DNA from: Flammeovirga aprica JL-4
GTDB taxonomy: Bacteria; Bacteroidota; Bacteroidia; Cytophagales; Flammeovirgaceae
Length of the DNA: 64,000 nucleotides
Reading direction: 5' to 3'
NCBI RefSeq assembly: GCF_012844305.1
Contig: NZ_JABANE010000044.1
Span: 1 to 64,000 of the forward strand
The notes under the pieces are model-generated. The model saw only the letters and a list, made by a program, of their open reading frames with translations. It had not been told where the DNA came from and made no database searches. The position numbers and the translations under genes are program-made. Shown here piece by piece: positions 28,340 through 37,632 of this stretch. Position 1 is the stretch's first letter, and each line of letters starts with the position of its first letter.

Positions 28340-29551
28340 TTGACACAAGAAAACAAACATATAGACTTCTACATCATCGGAATTGGCAATCATTCTGAAG
28401 TACAATTGAACGCTGAGGTAAAGCAGTTGATACAGCATCATACGGTCTTTTCTGGAGGAAAGAGGCATTGTCAATTGGTGAAAAAGCACCTACCTGAAAA
28501 TCATGAATGGATTGAGATTTCGGGTAAAATGCAGGATGTCATTCAGCAGTATCAAAAGAAGGAGCAAAAAGTAGTGGTCTTCGCTTCGGGCGATCCATTA
28601 TTTTTTGGTTTTGGCAATACACTGAAAAGACTTTTACCTTCTGCCAAACTAGAAGTCTTGCCTTATTTCAATTCCATTCAACGATTGGCACACAAAGCGT
28701 CTTTGAATTATAGTGATTTGAAAAGCATTTCATTGCATGGCAGACGTACTTGGAAACCTTTGGATGTTTGCTTGATGCAGGGTGAAAAAATGATAGGAAT
28801 CTTGACGGATAAGGAGCATTCTCCACAGCATATTGCACAGCGATTACTCACTTATGGCTATCCAAATTATACCATTTATGTCGGTGAAGAATTGGATGGA
28901 GAGAAAGAAAGAGTTCGTCAATTCACCTTGGAAGAAGCGAGTGAAACGGCCGATTATCAATTATTGAATTGTGTAATTCTGATCAAGACATCTGACTTTA
29001 TTCCTCCCCGAAGTATTGCAGATAGCACTTTCCAAACCTTGGAAGGAAGACCGGGAATGATGACCAAACAGAGCATTCGTTCCCTGACACTTCAAGCATT
29101 GGAATTGTGGGACAAAAAGTGCTTTTGGGATGTAGGAAGTTGCACTGGTTCCATTGCCATTGAAGCACAACTGAACTATCCGTCATTACAAGTTTTTGCT
29201 TTTGAGAAAAGAACGGAATGCGGAGAAATCATAGATAATAATGCAAAGCGTCATCATTGCCCTGGCATACAGGTGAGCATTGACGACTTCTTTGAAGAAG
29301 ATATACAAGAAATCACGCCACCGGATGCAGTATTTATTGGAGGTCATGGCAACCGTTTGGAAGAAATGATACAGAAGCTAGACTCTGTTTTATTACCTAA
29401 TGGTTTGATGGTCATGAATACGGTATTGGAAAAATCCTTTGAGACTTTTCAGAAGGCTTGTCTGCAATTGGATTATACCGTAGCGGATCCCATTAAAATG
29501 AGTCTCAATGACTTCAATACTATACATCTTTTGGTCGCAAAAAAGAATTAA
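28340..29551 (+). CDS. cobL: Precorrin-6Y C5,15-methyltransferase (decarboxylating) CobL
   Basis: The protein has 403 residues with a CbiE-type tetrapyrrole methylase at about 1-205 (FYIIGIGNHSEVQLNAEVKQLI; VVFASGDPLFFGFGNTLKRLL) and a CbiT-type Rossmann methylase at about 215-400 (PGMMTKQSIRSLTLQALELW; CFWDVGSCTGSIAIEAQL; AVFIGGHGNRLEEMI). It begins with TTG 3 bp after the cobJ-cbiC stop. No in-frame ATG lies near enough to keep the first SAM motif, so the TTG start is real or the start lies just upstream. Confidence 0.93.
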   Translation: MTQENKHIDFYIIGIGNHSEVQLNAEVKQLIQHHTVFSGGKRHCQLVKKHLPENHEWIEISGKMQDVIQQYQKKEQKVVVFASGDPLFFGFGNTLKRLLPSAKLEVLPYFNSIQRLAHKASLNYSDLKSISLHGRRTWKPLDVCLMQGEKMIGILTDKEHSPQHIAQRLLTYGYPNYTIYVGEELDGEKERVRQFTLEEASETADYQLLNCVILIKTSDFIPPRSIADSTFQTLEGRPGMMTKQSIRSLTLQALELWDKKCFWDVGSCTGSIAIEAQLNYPSLQVFAFEKRTECGEIIDNNAKRHHCPGIQVSIDDFFEEDIQEITPPDAVFIGGHGNRLEEMIQKLDSVLLPNGLMVMNTVLEKSFETFQKACLQLDYTVADPIKMSLNDFNTIHLLVAKKN

Positions 29552-29553
29552 AA

Positions 29554-31398
29554 ATGAATAAAATAGCAATCATAGCCACTACAGATAGAGGGCTTGAACA
29601 GGCACTCATTCTTCAAAAAGAATTCCCAAAATCTTTAGTGGTTACTACTCGTAAAACAGACAATGAGCATGTCTCAGTCGTGGCTTCATTGAGTGATTAC
29701 CTGAATAACTATTACCATAAATTAGACGGCATTTGCTTTGTGAGTGCATTGGGAATTTGTGTACGTTTGATCGCCCCTTATATAGAAACGAAAGCGACAG
29801 ATCCAGCAGTGGTTTGTATGGATGATCACGGCAAAAATATTCAGTCTGTGCTTTCAGGGCATCAAGGTGGAGCCAATCAATTGGCAGAGAAAATTGCTCA
29901 AGTGGTTGGAGGAAAAGCCATCATAAGTACATCGAGTGATTTACAGGAAATATGGGCGTTGGACACGTTGAGCCAAACTTATGATTGGACAGTAGAAACG
30001 GATCAACCATTAAATCATCTGATCAGCTTATTTGTCAATAATCAGCCGACAGCATTATTGTTGGATGTCAAAGACAAAGGCACAGCATATTTGGAGAAAA
30101 ACCTTCCCGAATTTGTGACGGTGTTTTATGATGCAGAAGAAATCGATGCAGAGCAGTTTGAGTTATTGATTGCGGTGACGTATAAAATCTACGATTTCAA
30201 TCTTCCTTCCCTTTACTACCGACCTAAAGTATTGGCCTTAGGTTCGGGCTGTTCAAAGACCTTAGATTTTCCTCTTTTTGAAGCACGATTAAAAACGGAA
30301 TTAGAAGAGCAGAAGATTGCTTTTTCAGCCTTAAAAACATTTGGATCTATTGATATCAAAGCTCAGCAAAGTGCTTACCTCGACCTTTCCAGCAAATACT
30401 ATTTACCATTCGTCACTTTCTCAAAAGAAGCAATTGACGAAGTGAAAGTACCGAACCCGAGCGAGATGGTACAGTCCAAAATAGGAGTGGACGGCGTTTC
30501 AGAATCTTCAGCCATGTTGCTTTCCAAGCAGGACAAAGTATTGGTAGAGAAAACAAAAGTTCACTTAGAAAACGACGATAAGTTTACCTATTCCATCGCA
30601 TTAATTAAGGATTTTGAGAGAAGATCTGCCGTAGCCATTATTGGTGCAGGTCCGGGAGATGAGGAATTGATTACGGTAAAAGGCAAGCAATATTTGGAAG
30701 AAGCAGACTGCGTGTTGTATGCCGGAAGTTTGGTGCCGGAGGAGATGATCAGTTGGTGTAAAGAAGGTGCCATTGTCCGTAATTCAGCGATGATGACATT
30801 AGAGGAGCAAATCACTTTGATGTTTGATCAATATAAAAAAGGAAACTCGGTAGTGAGATTGCATAGTGGTGATCCATCACTTTACGGAGCGATCCAAGAA
30901 CAGATGACCATTTTTGATGAATTAGGAATGGAGTATTTTATCGTTCCTGGGATTTCAGCATTTAGTGCGGCTGCGGCAGTTTTAAAATCAGAATTTACGA
31001 TTCCAGAAGTAGTGCAGTCGATCGTATTGACGCGTGGTGAAGGAAAAACGCCAATGCCACCTAAAGAAAGTGTGGAAGCATTTGCCAAGACCAATGCTAC
31101 GATGTGTTTGTTCCTCAGTGCTGGAATCGCCAAGAAAATGCAAGCTCAACTATTGAATCATTTCGATGAAAATACGCCAGTAGCTGTAATGTACCGATTG
31201 ACTTGGAGAGACGAGGAAGTTTATCAAGGACAATTAAAAGACCTTGCTCAAATTGTTAAAGACAGTAAGAAAACGAGAACAGTATTGATCGTAGTCGGAA
31301 AGGCTATTGGAGCTAGAAAAAATCGCTCACAATTATACAGTCCTGATTGGCAACATATCTTCAGAACCAACAAAAAGTTTGTCGTAAAAGAAGCATAA
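29554..31398 (+). CDS. cbiG-cobM: CbiG-CobM fusion: cobalt-precorrin-5A hydrolase / C11-methyltransferase
   Basis: The protein has 614 residues. Residues 1 to about 340 are CbiG: LDGICFVSALGICVRLIAPYIETKATDPAVVCMDDHGKNIQSVLSGH... is the conserved core (shown here only in part), followed by VLALGSGCSKTL and the C-terminal CbiG domain. Residues about 356-605 are CobM/CbiF: VAIIGAGPGDEELITVKGKQ, VRLHSGDPSLYGAIQEQM, FIVPGISAFSAAAAVL. Because CbiG belongs to the early-cobalt route, the pair C11 methylation then acetaldehyde-fragment loss is consecutive, so substrate hand-over is plausible. Confidence 0.93.
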   Translation: MNKIAIIATTDRGLEQALILQKEFPKSLVVTTRKTDNEHVSVVASLSDYLNNYYHKLDGICFVSALGICVRLIAPYIETKATDPAVVCMDDHGKNIQSVLSGHQGGANQLAEKIAQVVGGKAIISTSSDLQEIWALDTLSQTYDWTVETDQPLNHLISLFVNNQPTALLLDVKDKGTAYLEKNLPEFVTVFYDAEEIDAEQFELLIAVTYKIYDFNLPSLYYRPKVLALGSGCSKTLDFPLFEARLKTELEEQKIAFSALKTFGSIDIKAQQSAYLDLSSKYYLPFVTFSKEAIDEVKVPNPSEMVQSKIGVDGVSESSAMLLSKQDKVLVEKTKVHLENDDKFTYSIALIKDFERRSAVAIIGAGPGDEELITVKGKQYLEEADCVLYAGSLVPEEMISWCKEGAIVRNSAMMTLEEQITLMFDQYKKGNSVVRLHSGDPSLYGAIQEQMTIFDELGMEYFIVPGISAFSAAAAVLKSEFTIPEVVQSIVLTRGEGKTPMPPKESVEAFAKTNATMCLFLSAGIAKKMQAQLLNHFDENTPVAVMYRLTWRDEEVYQGQLKDLAQIVKDSKKTRTVLIVVGKAIGARKNRSQLYSPDWQHIFRTNKKFVVKEA

Positions 31399-31400
31399 AC

Positions 31401-32162
31401 ATGGTATTGGTTTTTGGAGGAACAACGGAAGGCAAACGAGTGATCAAAGCCTTGGAGCAACGTCAGCAAGCATTTATCTATTCTACAAAAACAAAAGTAG
31501 AAGTGGAAAGCAGTGCGTGCATGAAATATTGTTTCGGTGTTTTGGATCAAGACTTAATGCAGACGATGATCAAAGAAAATCAAGTGACAATGATTATCGA
31601 TGCTGCTCACCCGTTTGCCGAAGTATTGCATAAAACCATTGAAGAAGTTGCCCTCCAAAACAAGCTTCCAGTGATCCGATTTGGAAGGGAACCTATTCAA
31701 CTAAAAAATAAGGAAGGTATTCATTGGGTGGAAAGCTATCAGCAGGCAGAGGCTTTACTTTTTGATCAATTCCAAGGAAAAAAGTTGTTGGCACTAACAG
31801 GTGTACAGACGATTGAGAAGTTTGAAAAATGGTGGAAACAAAACCCTTCTTGGTTTAGAATTTTACCAAGGGAGTCATCAAAAAAGATTGCTCAAAAAGC
31901 AGGTTTCCCAAGTGAAGATTTAATTCTCTCTATGCCTAATCAAGAATTGGAAAAAGAGATGGTTTTAATTCAAGAAAAAGGAGTTGATATTTTGATGACC
32001 AAGGAAAGCGGTGCAAGTGGTTTTCTTCAAACGAAAATTGATGCTTCACAAGCTTGTGGAATTCCGATTATCATCATTCGAGAACCAAAAATACCAGCTT
32101 CCTTTCAGGTGGTTTATACAGTTTCCGCATTAGAAAAATTGATGGATAAAACATGGGTTTAA
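31401..32162 (+). CDS. cobK: Precorrin-6A reductase CobK/CbiJ
   Basis: The protein has 253 residues from the ATG at 31401, 2 bp after the previous stop. MVLVFGGTTEGKRVIKALEQ is the family start and the NAD(P)H-binding turn. IIDAAHPFAEVLHKTIEEVAL and LALTGVQTIEKF are also typical. The C-terminal KESGASGFLQTKIDAS contributes to the cofactor site. It reduces the corrin macrocycle between the C1 and C5/15 methylations. It overlaps cbiD by 10 bp. Confidence 0.92.
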   Translation: MVLVFGGTTEGKRVIKALEQRQQAFIYSTKTKVEVESSACMKYCFGVLDQDLMQTMIKENQVTMIIDAAHPFAEVLHKTIEEVALQNKLPVIRFGREPIQLKNKEGIHWVESYQQAEALLFDQFQGKKLLALTGVQTIEKFEKWWKQNPSWFRILPRESSKKIAQKAGFPSEDLILSMPNQELEKEMVLIQEKGVDILMTKESGASGFLQTKIDASQACGIPIIIIREPKIPASFQVVYTVSALEKLMDKTWV

Positions 32163-33238
32163 AGAAAGTTCCAGAAGGTGAGTTGAAAGAAGGTTTCACA
32201 ACAGGAACCTCAGCCACGGCCGCCGCAAAAGCAGGCTTAAAGGCGATCATCTTTCAACAACAGCAGGAAACGGTAAAAGTGCATTTACCAATAGGGAAAG
32301 TATTGTCTATACCTGTTCACCATTGTGAATACTCTTTTAGCTCTGCAAAATGCAGTGTCATCAAAGATGCCGGCGACGATCCGGATGTGACCAACGGTGC
32401 CGAAATAGGTTGTGAATTACAGCTGATCGAAGAGCAGGAAATACAATTTATTGCAGGCGATGGTGTGGGAACGGTTACACTTCCAGGGTTACAATTGGGA
32501 GTAGGAGAACCGGCCATTAATCCTGTCCCAAGGAAAATGATTACCGATGCTTTACAAAAGCTATTGCATGATTATGATTTGGAAATGGGAGTAGCAGTCA
32601 CTGTTTATGTGGTGAATGGGAAAAAGCTCGCCAAAAAGACCTTAAATGAGCGAGTGGGCATTATGAACGGTCTTTCCATTTTAGGTACTTCAGGCATTGT
32701 AAAACCTTATTCAGCTTCCTCCTATATCGCAAGTATTGAGCAAGGCGTTGACGTGGCAGTTGCCAATGGAATCGATGAACTCGTTATCAATTCAGGAGCG
32801 AGAAGCGAGAAATACCTTAGAGCATTATTCTCTGATTTTTCGGAGCAAGCCTATATCCATTATGGAAACTGGATCGGTGATACGCTTCGCAAAATTCAAA
32901 GCGCACCGATCAGAGCAGTGACCATCGGCATTATGTTGGGGAAAGCAGTGAAGTTGGCAGAAGGACAAACCGATACTCACAGTTGTGTTTCCAGTTGGAA
33001 CAAAGAATTTATTCAATCCATCGCCCAAGAAGGCGGGTATTCAAAAGAACAACAAGAAGCAATTCTTCAATTAAATATGGCGAGTAGACTCGTAGAAATT
33101 TTCCCTTTTTCCGAAGAGGAATTATTCTATCAGTTGCTACTCCAAAAATGTTATCAATCCACTAAATCTATTATTCAACAAACCAAACTCACTATCTACC
33201 TCATCGGCAAAGAGGGTGATTTTATTAAACTAAAATAA
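32153..33238 (+). CDS. cbiD: Cobalt-precorrin-5B C1-methyltransferase CbiD
   Basis: The protein has 361 residues. Diagnostic segments are LKEGFTTGTSATAAAKAGLKAII at the N-terminus, IKDAGDDPDVTNGAEI, GDGVGTVTLPGLQLGVGEPAINPVPRKMI and NGLSILGTSGIVKPYS. CbiD is specific to the anaerobic-type pathway, so with CbiX and CbiG it fixes the early-cobalt route here. Confidence 0.94.
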   Translation: MGLKKVPEGELKEGFTTGTSATAAAKAGLKAIIFQQQQETVKVHLPIGKVLSIPVHHCEYSFSSAKCSVIKDAGDDPDVTNGAEIGCELQLIEEQEIQFIAGDGVGTVTLPGLQLGVGEPAINPVPRKMITDALQKLLHDYDLEMGVAVTVYVVNGKKLAKKTLNERVGIMNGLSILGTSGIVKPYSASSYIASIEQGVDVAVANGIDELVINSGARSEKYLRALFSDFSEQAYIHYGNWIGDTLRKIQSAPIRAVTIGIMLGKAVKLAEGQTDTHSCVSSWNKEFIQSIAQEGGYSKEQQEAILQLNMASRLVEIFPFSEEELFYQLLLQKCYQSTKSIIQQTKLTIYLIGKEGDFIKLK

Positions 33239-33240
33239 TT

Positions 33241-33954
33241 ATGACAGGAGCAAGTTTCATTCGACCATTAATGGCAGGGGTATTACACTCCTTCGAGCCG
33301 GATCACGTGACAGCAGTATCCGTACTAGCTACCGAAAACGCAATCAAAAAAGAAAGAGCCTCTTTTAAAAACGTATTCAAAGCATCTCAGTGGGCATTGG
33401 GGCACTCAGTAACCCTGATTTTATTAGGTGGAATTGCCTTATTATTTAAAAGTACAGCAGAAGTTTTTGTCCATGATTTATCAAGTTGGGCAGAAATGTC
33501 AGTAGGTCCCATCATGATTTGGTTAGGCATTGTGGCTATCAAGAGAAATCACAAAATCAATGATATGATGCAGGATCATAAAAGGATCGAAGAACATGAT
33601 CATTTAGATACCAATCCGATTCACCTTCATGGAAAACAAGGAGAAGAAATCGCCATGAATCCTATGAACCGCTCATTTTGGGTAGGAATGCTTCATGGAT
33701 TGGCAGGGACAGGAGGAGCCTTGACTTCCGCTTTGATTTTAAGTTCTGCAACAATGTGGGATGCCGTGATGATTCTTTTGATTGAGTCAGTAGGAATCAT
33801 CTTAGCTATGGGCATTTATAGCTATACATTACTGACGGTTTTAAGTCGATTTATAGAAAAGAACATAGCCATTTTTAAGTGGATGAACGGACTCGCAGGG
33901 GTAGCCTCAATCGTCATCGGATCATACTGGATTTACAATTCAATTTTTGCTTAA
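33241..33954 (+). CDS. Nickel/cobalt-type membrane transporter (UreH/RcnA-like)
   Basis: The protein has 237 residues and about six transmembrane helices. GVLHSFEPDHVTAVSVL near the N-terminus resembles the H-x4-DH metal motif of NiCoT and related permeases, and GMLHGLAGTGGALTSALIL is the second family motif. A histidine-rich cytosolic or periplasmic loop (EEHDHLDTNPIHLHGKQ) sits between helices. Lying between cbiD and the chelatase ATPase under B12 control, it most likely moves cobalt. Direction (uptake or efflux) cannot be read. Its stop shares a base with the next ATG (TAATG). Confidence 0.75.
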   Translation: MTGASFIRPLMAGVLHSFEPDHVTAVSVLATENAIKKERASFKNVFKASQWALGHSVTLILLGGIALLFKSTAEVFVHDLSSWAEMSVGPIMIWLGIVAIKRNHKINDMMQDHKRIEEHDHLDTNPIHLHGKQGEEIAMNPMNRSFWVGMLHGLAGTGGALTSALILSSATMWDAVMILLIESVGIILAMGIYSYTLLTVLSRFIEKNIAIFKWMNGLAGVASIVIGSYWIYNSIFA

Positions 33955-35552
33955 TGAACAACTTCCCTTTTACAGCCATCATCGGTCAGGAATCGTTTAA
34001 GTTGGCACTTATTCTTAACATCATTGACCCCACTTTGGGCGGTGTTTTAGCCGTTGGCGATAAAGGAACGGGTAAGACCACTTTAATTCGTTCACTGTCT
34101 GATTTGATGCAAAAGCCATTTGTCAACTTGCCTATTGGCGCTTCTGAAGACAGAGTGTTGGGACATATCAATTTGGAGAAACTCATCAATGATAAAAAAG
34201 AAGAAGTCCAACACGGTTTGCTATCACAAGCACATCAGGGTTTTTTATATATCGATGAAATCAATCTGTTGAATGATTATCTGATGGATGTGCTATTAGA
34301 TGCTTCCGCAACGGGAAGTTATCATTTGGAAAGGGAAGGAATTTCAAGAAAGTTGAATAGCCGTTTCTGTTTGATTGGCTCCATGAATCCAGAAGAAGGA
34401 GATTTGCGTCCTCAATTAAAAGATCGTTTTGGTCTTTCGGTAGAGGTGAAAACGCCTTCTTCATTACAAGAAAGAACACAGATAGTACAGCATCGTTTGG
34501 CTTTTGATGACAACCCGAAAGAATTTTTTGAAGGTTTTGACAAAGAACAAAAAGAATTATTCGATCAAATATTATCCGCTCAAGCACTATTATCAAGCAT
34601 TGAGTTAGAAGAAGATGTATTGGAATATTGCTCTCAATTGGCACTTGAACATGCGGTAGAAGGATTAAGAGCAGATATCTTATTAGTCAAAACGGCAAGG
34701 GCTTATGTGGCATTCCAAAACGGAAATAAAGTCACAAAAGAAGCTGTAAAAGCTATTCAAGAATTTGTGCTTTTACATCGTAAAAATCAAAATCCACCAA
34801 ATCAAGAACCGCCTCAAAATCCTCCACCTCAGGAAGAGCAAAAGGAACAACCTGAAACTTCAAAAGAAGAAACACCTCCAGCACAATTTGAATCAGTTAT
34901 TCCTAATGAATCATTGACTTTAAATCAATCTTTCAAAGACAGTAACAAACAAATCATCCATCAAAATGGTGTAAAATCTTCTACGGATACTCGAAAAACA
35001 GTGAGCCAATATTTGGCGACGAACAACTTTGAATTAATCAAAAAATCAAAAGTAGAACCAACCAAAAAGCAAGTGATCTTCATTTTAGATTCAAGCGGTT
35101 CTATGATCAAAGATCAAGTGATAGCTTATGCGAAGGGTGCGGTGCAAAAGATGATAGAAAAATACGAATCATCTGATGTTCATTTTTCACTGATTTCTTT
35201 ATTGCAAAATGAAGCAGAAGTAATGATACAGGAAACTTCCAATTCTGCTTTTGTTACTGAAAAAATACAGCAATTGCAGACGGGAGGAAAAACAAACATC
35301 ATCGCTGCGTTGAAGAAAATCAAAAGTATGTTGGTAGGTTTCGATCTGTCAGAAACGGAATTGGTGATTGTTTCCGATGGTCGTTTTTGTGCTGAAACGT
35401 CCATAGAAGACATCATTTCAAGCTATCAATTCCACTGCAAAAAAGTAGATCATTTGACTTTAGTCGATGCTGAAAATGGAGTAGTGCGATTGGGTATTAT
35501 GCAAGATTTAGCCGATCGTTTAAGAGGCAATTATCAGAAACTATCCCTTTAA
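33954..35552 (+). CDS. ChlI-ChlD-type chelatase motor subunit (AAA+ plus VWA)
   Basis: The protein has 532 residues from the ATG at 33954. An earlier in-frame start would overlap the transporter by 25 codons. The AAA+ part (about 1-260) shows Walker A GDKGTGKTTLIRSL, Walker B FLYIDEINLLNDYL, and CLIGSMNPEEGDLRPQLKDRFGLSVEV. A Pro/Gln/Glu-rich linker (about 285-320) follows. The C-terminal VWA domain (about 365-530) has the MIDAS motif DSSGSM and TGGKTN. In effect it fuses the I and D subunits of Mg-chelatase. With CobN at the end of the operon it would complete a three-component type cobalt chelatase. Confidence 0.88.
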   Translation: MNNFPFTAIIGQESFKLALILNIIDPTLGGVLAVGDKGTGKTTLIRSLSDLMQKPFVNLPIGASEDRVLGHINLEKLINDKKEEVQHGLLSQAHQGFLYIDEINLLNDYLMDVLLDASATGSYHLEREGISRKLNSRFCLIGSMNPEEGDLRPQLKDRFGLSVEVKTPSSLQERTQIVQHRLAFDDNPKEFFEGFDKEQKELFDQILSAQALLSSIELEEDVLEYCSQLALEHAVEGLRADILLVKTARAYVAFQNGNKVTKEAVKAIQEFVLLHRKNQNPPNQEPPQNPPPQEEQKEQPETSKEETPPAQFESVIPNESLTLNQSFKDSNKQIIHQNGVKSSTDTRKTVSQYLATNNFELIKKSKVEPTKKQVIFILDSSGSMIKDQVIAYAKGAVQKMIEKYESSDVHFSLISLLQNEAEVMIQETSNSAFVTEKIQQLQTGGKTNIIAALKKIKSMLVGFDLSETELVIVSDGRFCAETSIEDIISSYQFHCKKVDHLTLVDAENGVVRLGIMQDLADRLRGNYQKLSL

Positions 35553-35555
35553 ATC

Positions 35556-36071
35556 ATGAAAGCAAACATTCACTTTGTCACAGGAGGTCAGCGTTCAGGA
35601 AAAAGTGCTTTTGCTGAAAAAGTAACTTTAGAACTATCCGAAACGCCTATTTATCTGGCGACCTCAAAAAAATGGGATGAAGAGCACAACGAAAGAATTG
35701 CCCTTCACCAAGAAAGAAGGGAAGAGTGTTGGACTACCGTTGAGGCACCCATTGAAATACATCAAAATGACTTTACAGGAAAGGTAGTCTTATTGGATTG
35801 CATCACGCTTTGGCTTACCAATATTTTCGATGAAGTGTCTTATGATAAAGAGAAAGCCTTGCAACGAGCACAAGAAATCTGGACTGCATTAATACAGCAA
35901 GACTGTACGCTGATTGTGGTCAGTAATGAAATTGGTTTGGGAGGAATTTCCATGAACAAAGCAAGCCGTCAGTTTACGGATATTCATGGATTAATCAATC
36001 AATTTATTGCTCAGCAAGCACAGAAAGTAACATTTGTAGTATCCGGTCTACCGATGACCGTAAAAGAATAA
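35556..36071 (+). CDS. cobU: Adenosylcobinamide kinase / guanylyltransferase CobU
   Basis: The 171-residue bifunctional enzyme of nucleotide-loop assembly. The P-loop is FVTGGQRSGKSAFAEK. IYLATSKKWDEEHNERIALHQERR contains the His-x-x-x-Arg region that forms the covalent GMP intermediate, and VLLDCITLWLTNIF, VVSNEIGLGGISMNKASRQFTDIHGLINQ are typical. It phosphorylates adenosylcobinamide and converts it to the GDP form for CobS, which is not in this window. Confidence 0.94.
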   Translation: MKANIHFVTGGQRSGKSAFAEKVTLELSETPIYLATSKKWDEEHNERIALHQERREECWTTVEAPIEIHQNDFTGKVVLLDCITLWLTNIFDEVSYDKEKALQRAQEIWTALIQQDCTLIVVSNEIGLGGISMNKASRQFTDIHGLINQFIAQQAQKVTFVVSGLPMTVKE

Positions 36072-36079
36072 ACCTAATA

Positions 36080-37414
36080 ATGAAAACATCAAGCTTCATC
36101 ATCGCCGCACCAACGAGTAATTCAGGAAAAACAACCGTCACTTTGGGATTACTACGCTTATTGAAAAACAAAGGCTATAGCACACAACCTTTTAAAAGCG
36201 GACCAGATTATATCGACCCCAAATTCCATAAAATCGCTTGTGGAAAAACGGGAATCAATCTTGACCTTTTTATGATGAGAGAAGAACACATGCGTTCCAC
36301 TTATCATGAATTAGCCAATGAGGTAAATGTGGCTTGTATAGAAGGGGTGATGGGCTTGTTTGATGGAGCAAGAAAGTCAGAAGGAAGTACGGCTGAATTG
36401 GCCAAGAAGTTAGACATTCCTGTCATTTTTGTAGTAGATGCCAAGTCTGTCGCTTATTCCGTTGCTCCATTATTATATGGCTTCAAAAACTTTGACCCCG
36501 ATTTGAATATTGCAGGTGTAATCTTCAACCGTGTGAATACCAAAAGCCACTACAAATTTTTAGAAGAAGCATGTGAAGATGTTGGTATAAAAGCATTGGG
36601 TCACGTTCCTTTTATTGAAGAATGTAAAATCCCATCAAGACACTTAGGGTTATCGATTGATAACCTCTCAAAATATGATCAGATGATCGGCAAGATGGCG
36701 GATCAGATGAATGAAACAGTTGCTATTGATCAGCTACTTTCTATTACTCAAAGAGAAAAAATAGTCCTTGAAGAAAAGGCAGAAACGTCCAACCCTGATT
36801 TTAAAATAGCAGTGGCACAAGATGAAGGTTTCAACTTCAGTTATTATCAAAATATTGAAGCCTTAAAGCAATTGGGAACCGTACAGTTTTTCAGCCCAAT
36901 TCATGACCAAGAACTCCCCAATTCCGATTTAGTTTACTTCCCCGGAGGCTATCCCGAATGCTACACTCAAGAGCTTTCTGCAAATACAAAAATGAGAGAA
37001 AGCATTAAGAATTACGTAGAAAACGGAGGGCAAATCATCGCCGAATGCGGAGGGATGATGTACCTCGGAAAAAGCATGGTGGACCAAAAAGGGAATGAAT
37101 TACCAATGGTGGGCGTCTTCCCATTTACAAGCTCAATGGAAGCCATGAAACTGACATTAGGCTATCGAAAAATTGACATCGATGATTTCACGATCAAGGG
37201 ACATGAATTCCATTATTCAAAAGTCCATCAAGACGAAAATGTAATAACCGTTGGAACCGTTTGGAGTGCAAGAGAGCAGGAAGTTCCAACAAAAATCTAT
37301 CAATATAAAAACGTATTGGCCTCTTACATCCACTTTTATTTTGGTGAGGTAGGAGACCTTCAGCAGTTGCTTCATCATTTACAAAATAACCATGTTTCAA
37401 GTGTTAAGCGATAG
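36080..37414 (+). CDS. cbiA: Cobyrinate a,c-diamide synthase CbiA/CobB
   Basis: The protein has 444 residues. The N-terminal ATP-dependent half has FIIAAPTSNSGKTTVTLGLLRLL and FKSGPDYIDPKFH (KxGPDYIDP is diagnostic of CbiA). The C-terminal amidotransferase half has IIAECGGMMYLGK with the nucleophilic Cys and ASYIHFYFG near the end. It amidates side chains a and c. The final codons, encoding VSSVKR, and the stop lie within the left arm of the inverted repeat at 37398-37534, so the natural C-terminus may have been changed by insertion of that element. Confidence 0.94.
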   Translation: MKTSSFIIAAPTSNSGKTTVTLGLLRLLKNKGYSTQPFKSGPDYIDPKFHKIACGKTGINLDLFMMREEHMRSTYHELANEVNVACIEGVMGLFDGARKSEGSTAELAKKLDIPVIFVVDAKSVAYSVAPLLYGFKNFDPDLNIAGVIFNRVNTKSHYKFLEEACEDVGIKALGHVPFIEECKIPSRHLGLSIDNLSKYDQMIGKMADQMNETVAIDQLLSITQREKIVLEEKAETSNPDFKIAVAQDEGFNFSYYQNIEALKQLGTVQFFSPIHDQELPNSDLVYFPGGYPECYTQELSANTKMRESIKNYVENGGQIIAECGGMMYLGKSMVDQKGNELPMVGVFPFTSSMEAMKLTLGYRKIDIDDFTIKGHEFHYSKVHQDENVITVGTVWSAREQEVPTKIYQYKNVLASYIHFYFGEVGDLQQLLHHLQNNHVSSVKR

Positions 37415-37534
37415 CGTCACTTGGAACTGTCTATTGGCGAAGTCTCCTGACTTCGAGGTAAATAATATTGTTTTTCGAAGTCGGGAGACTTCGCCAATGT
37501 AAATCACAAGTGACGCTTGCCGGCTTAACACTTG
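37398..37534. repeat. Nested inverted repeat at the 3' end of cbiA
   Basis: Outer arms AAGTGTTAAGC (37399-37409) and GCTTAACACTT (37523-37533), middle arms AGCGTCACTTG (37413-37423) and CAAGTGACGCT (37507-37517), and 24-bp inner arms at 37433-37456 and 37475-37498 with one mismatch, around an 18-nt loop. Each inner arm is itself nearly self-complementary (GAAGTC ... GACTTC). This is a MITE/REP-type element without a transposase. It overlaps the last six codons and stop of cbiA and may act as an attenuator or RNA-processing site. Confidence 0.8.
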
Positions 37535-37560
37535 CGATATTGAATCTACTCCATCACCAA

Positions 37561-37595
37561 CCCATGATTTAAATCATGGGCTGATGATGGAATCA
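37561..37595. repeat. 20-bp palindrome and dispersed repeat, copy B
   Basis: CCCATGATTTAAATCATGGG is a perfect palindrome at 37561-37580. It runs into TGGGCTGATGATGGAATCA at 37577-37595, which recurs with three changes at 78-96. It sits 37 bp before the pduO start and could be an operator or part of a second short repeat next to the nested inverted repeat. Confidence 0.55.
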
Positions 37596-37632
37596 GAATA
37601 GTCCAAATACAAAACAAATAAACTCTTACGCT

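Noticed and set aside
37399-37598. Insertion sequence at the cbiA-pduO junction
   Set aside because: Inverted repeats are clear, but there is no room for a transposase; it is at most a non-autonomous element.
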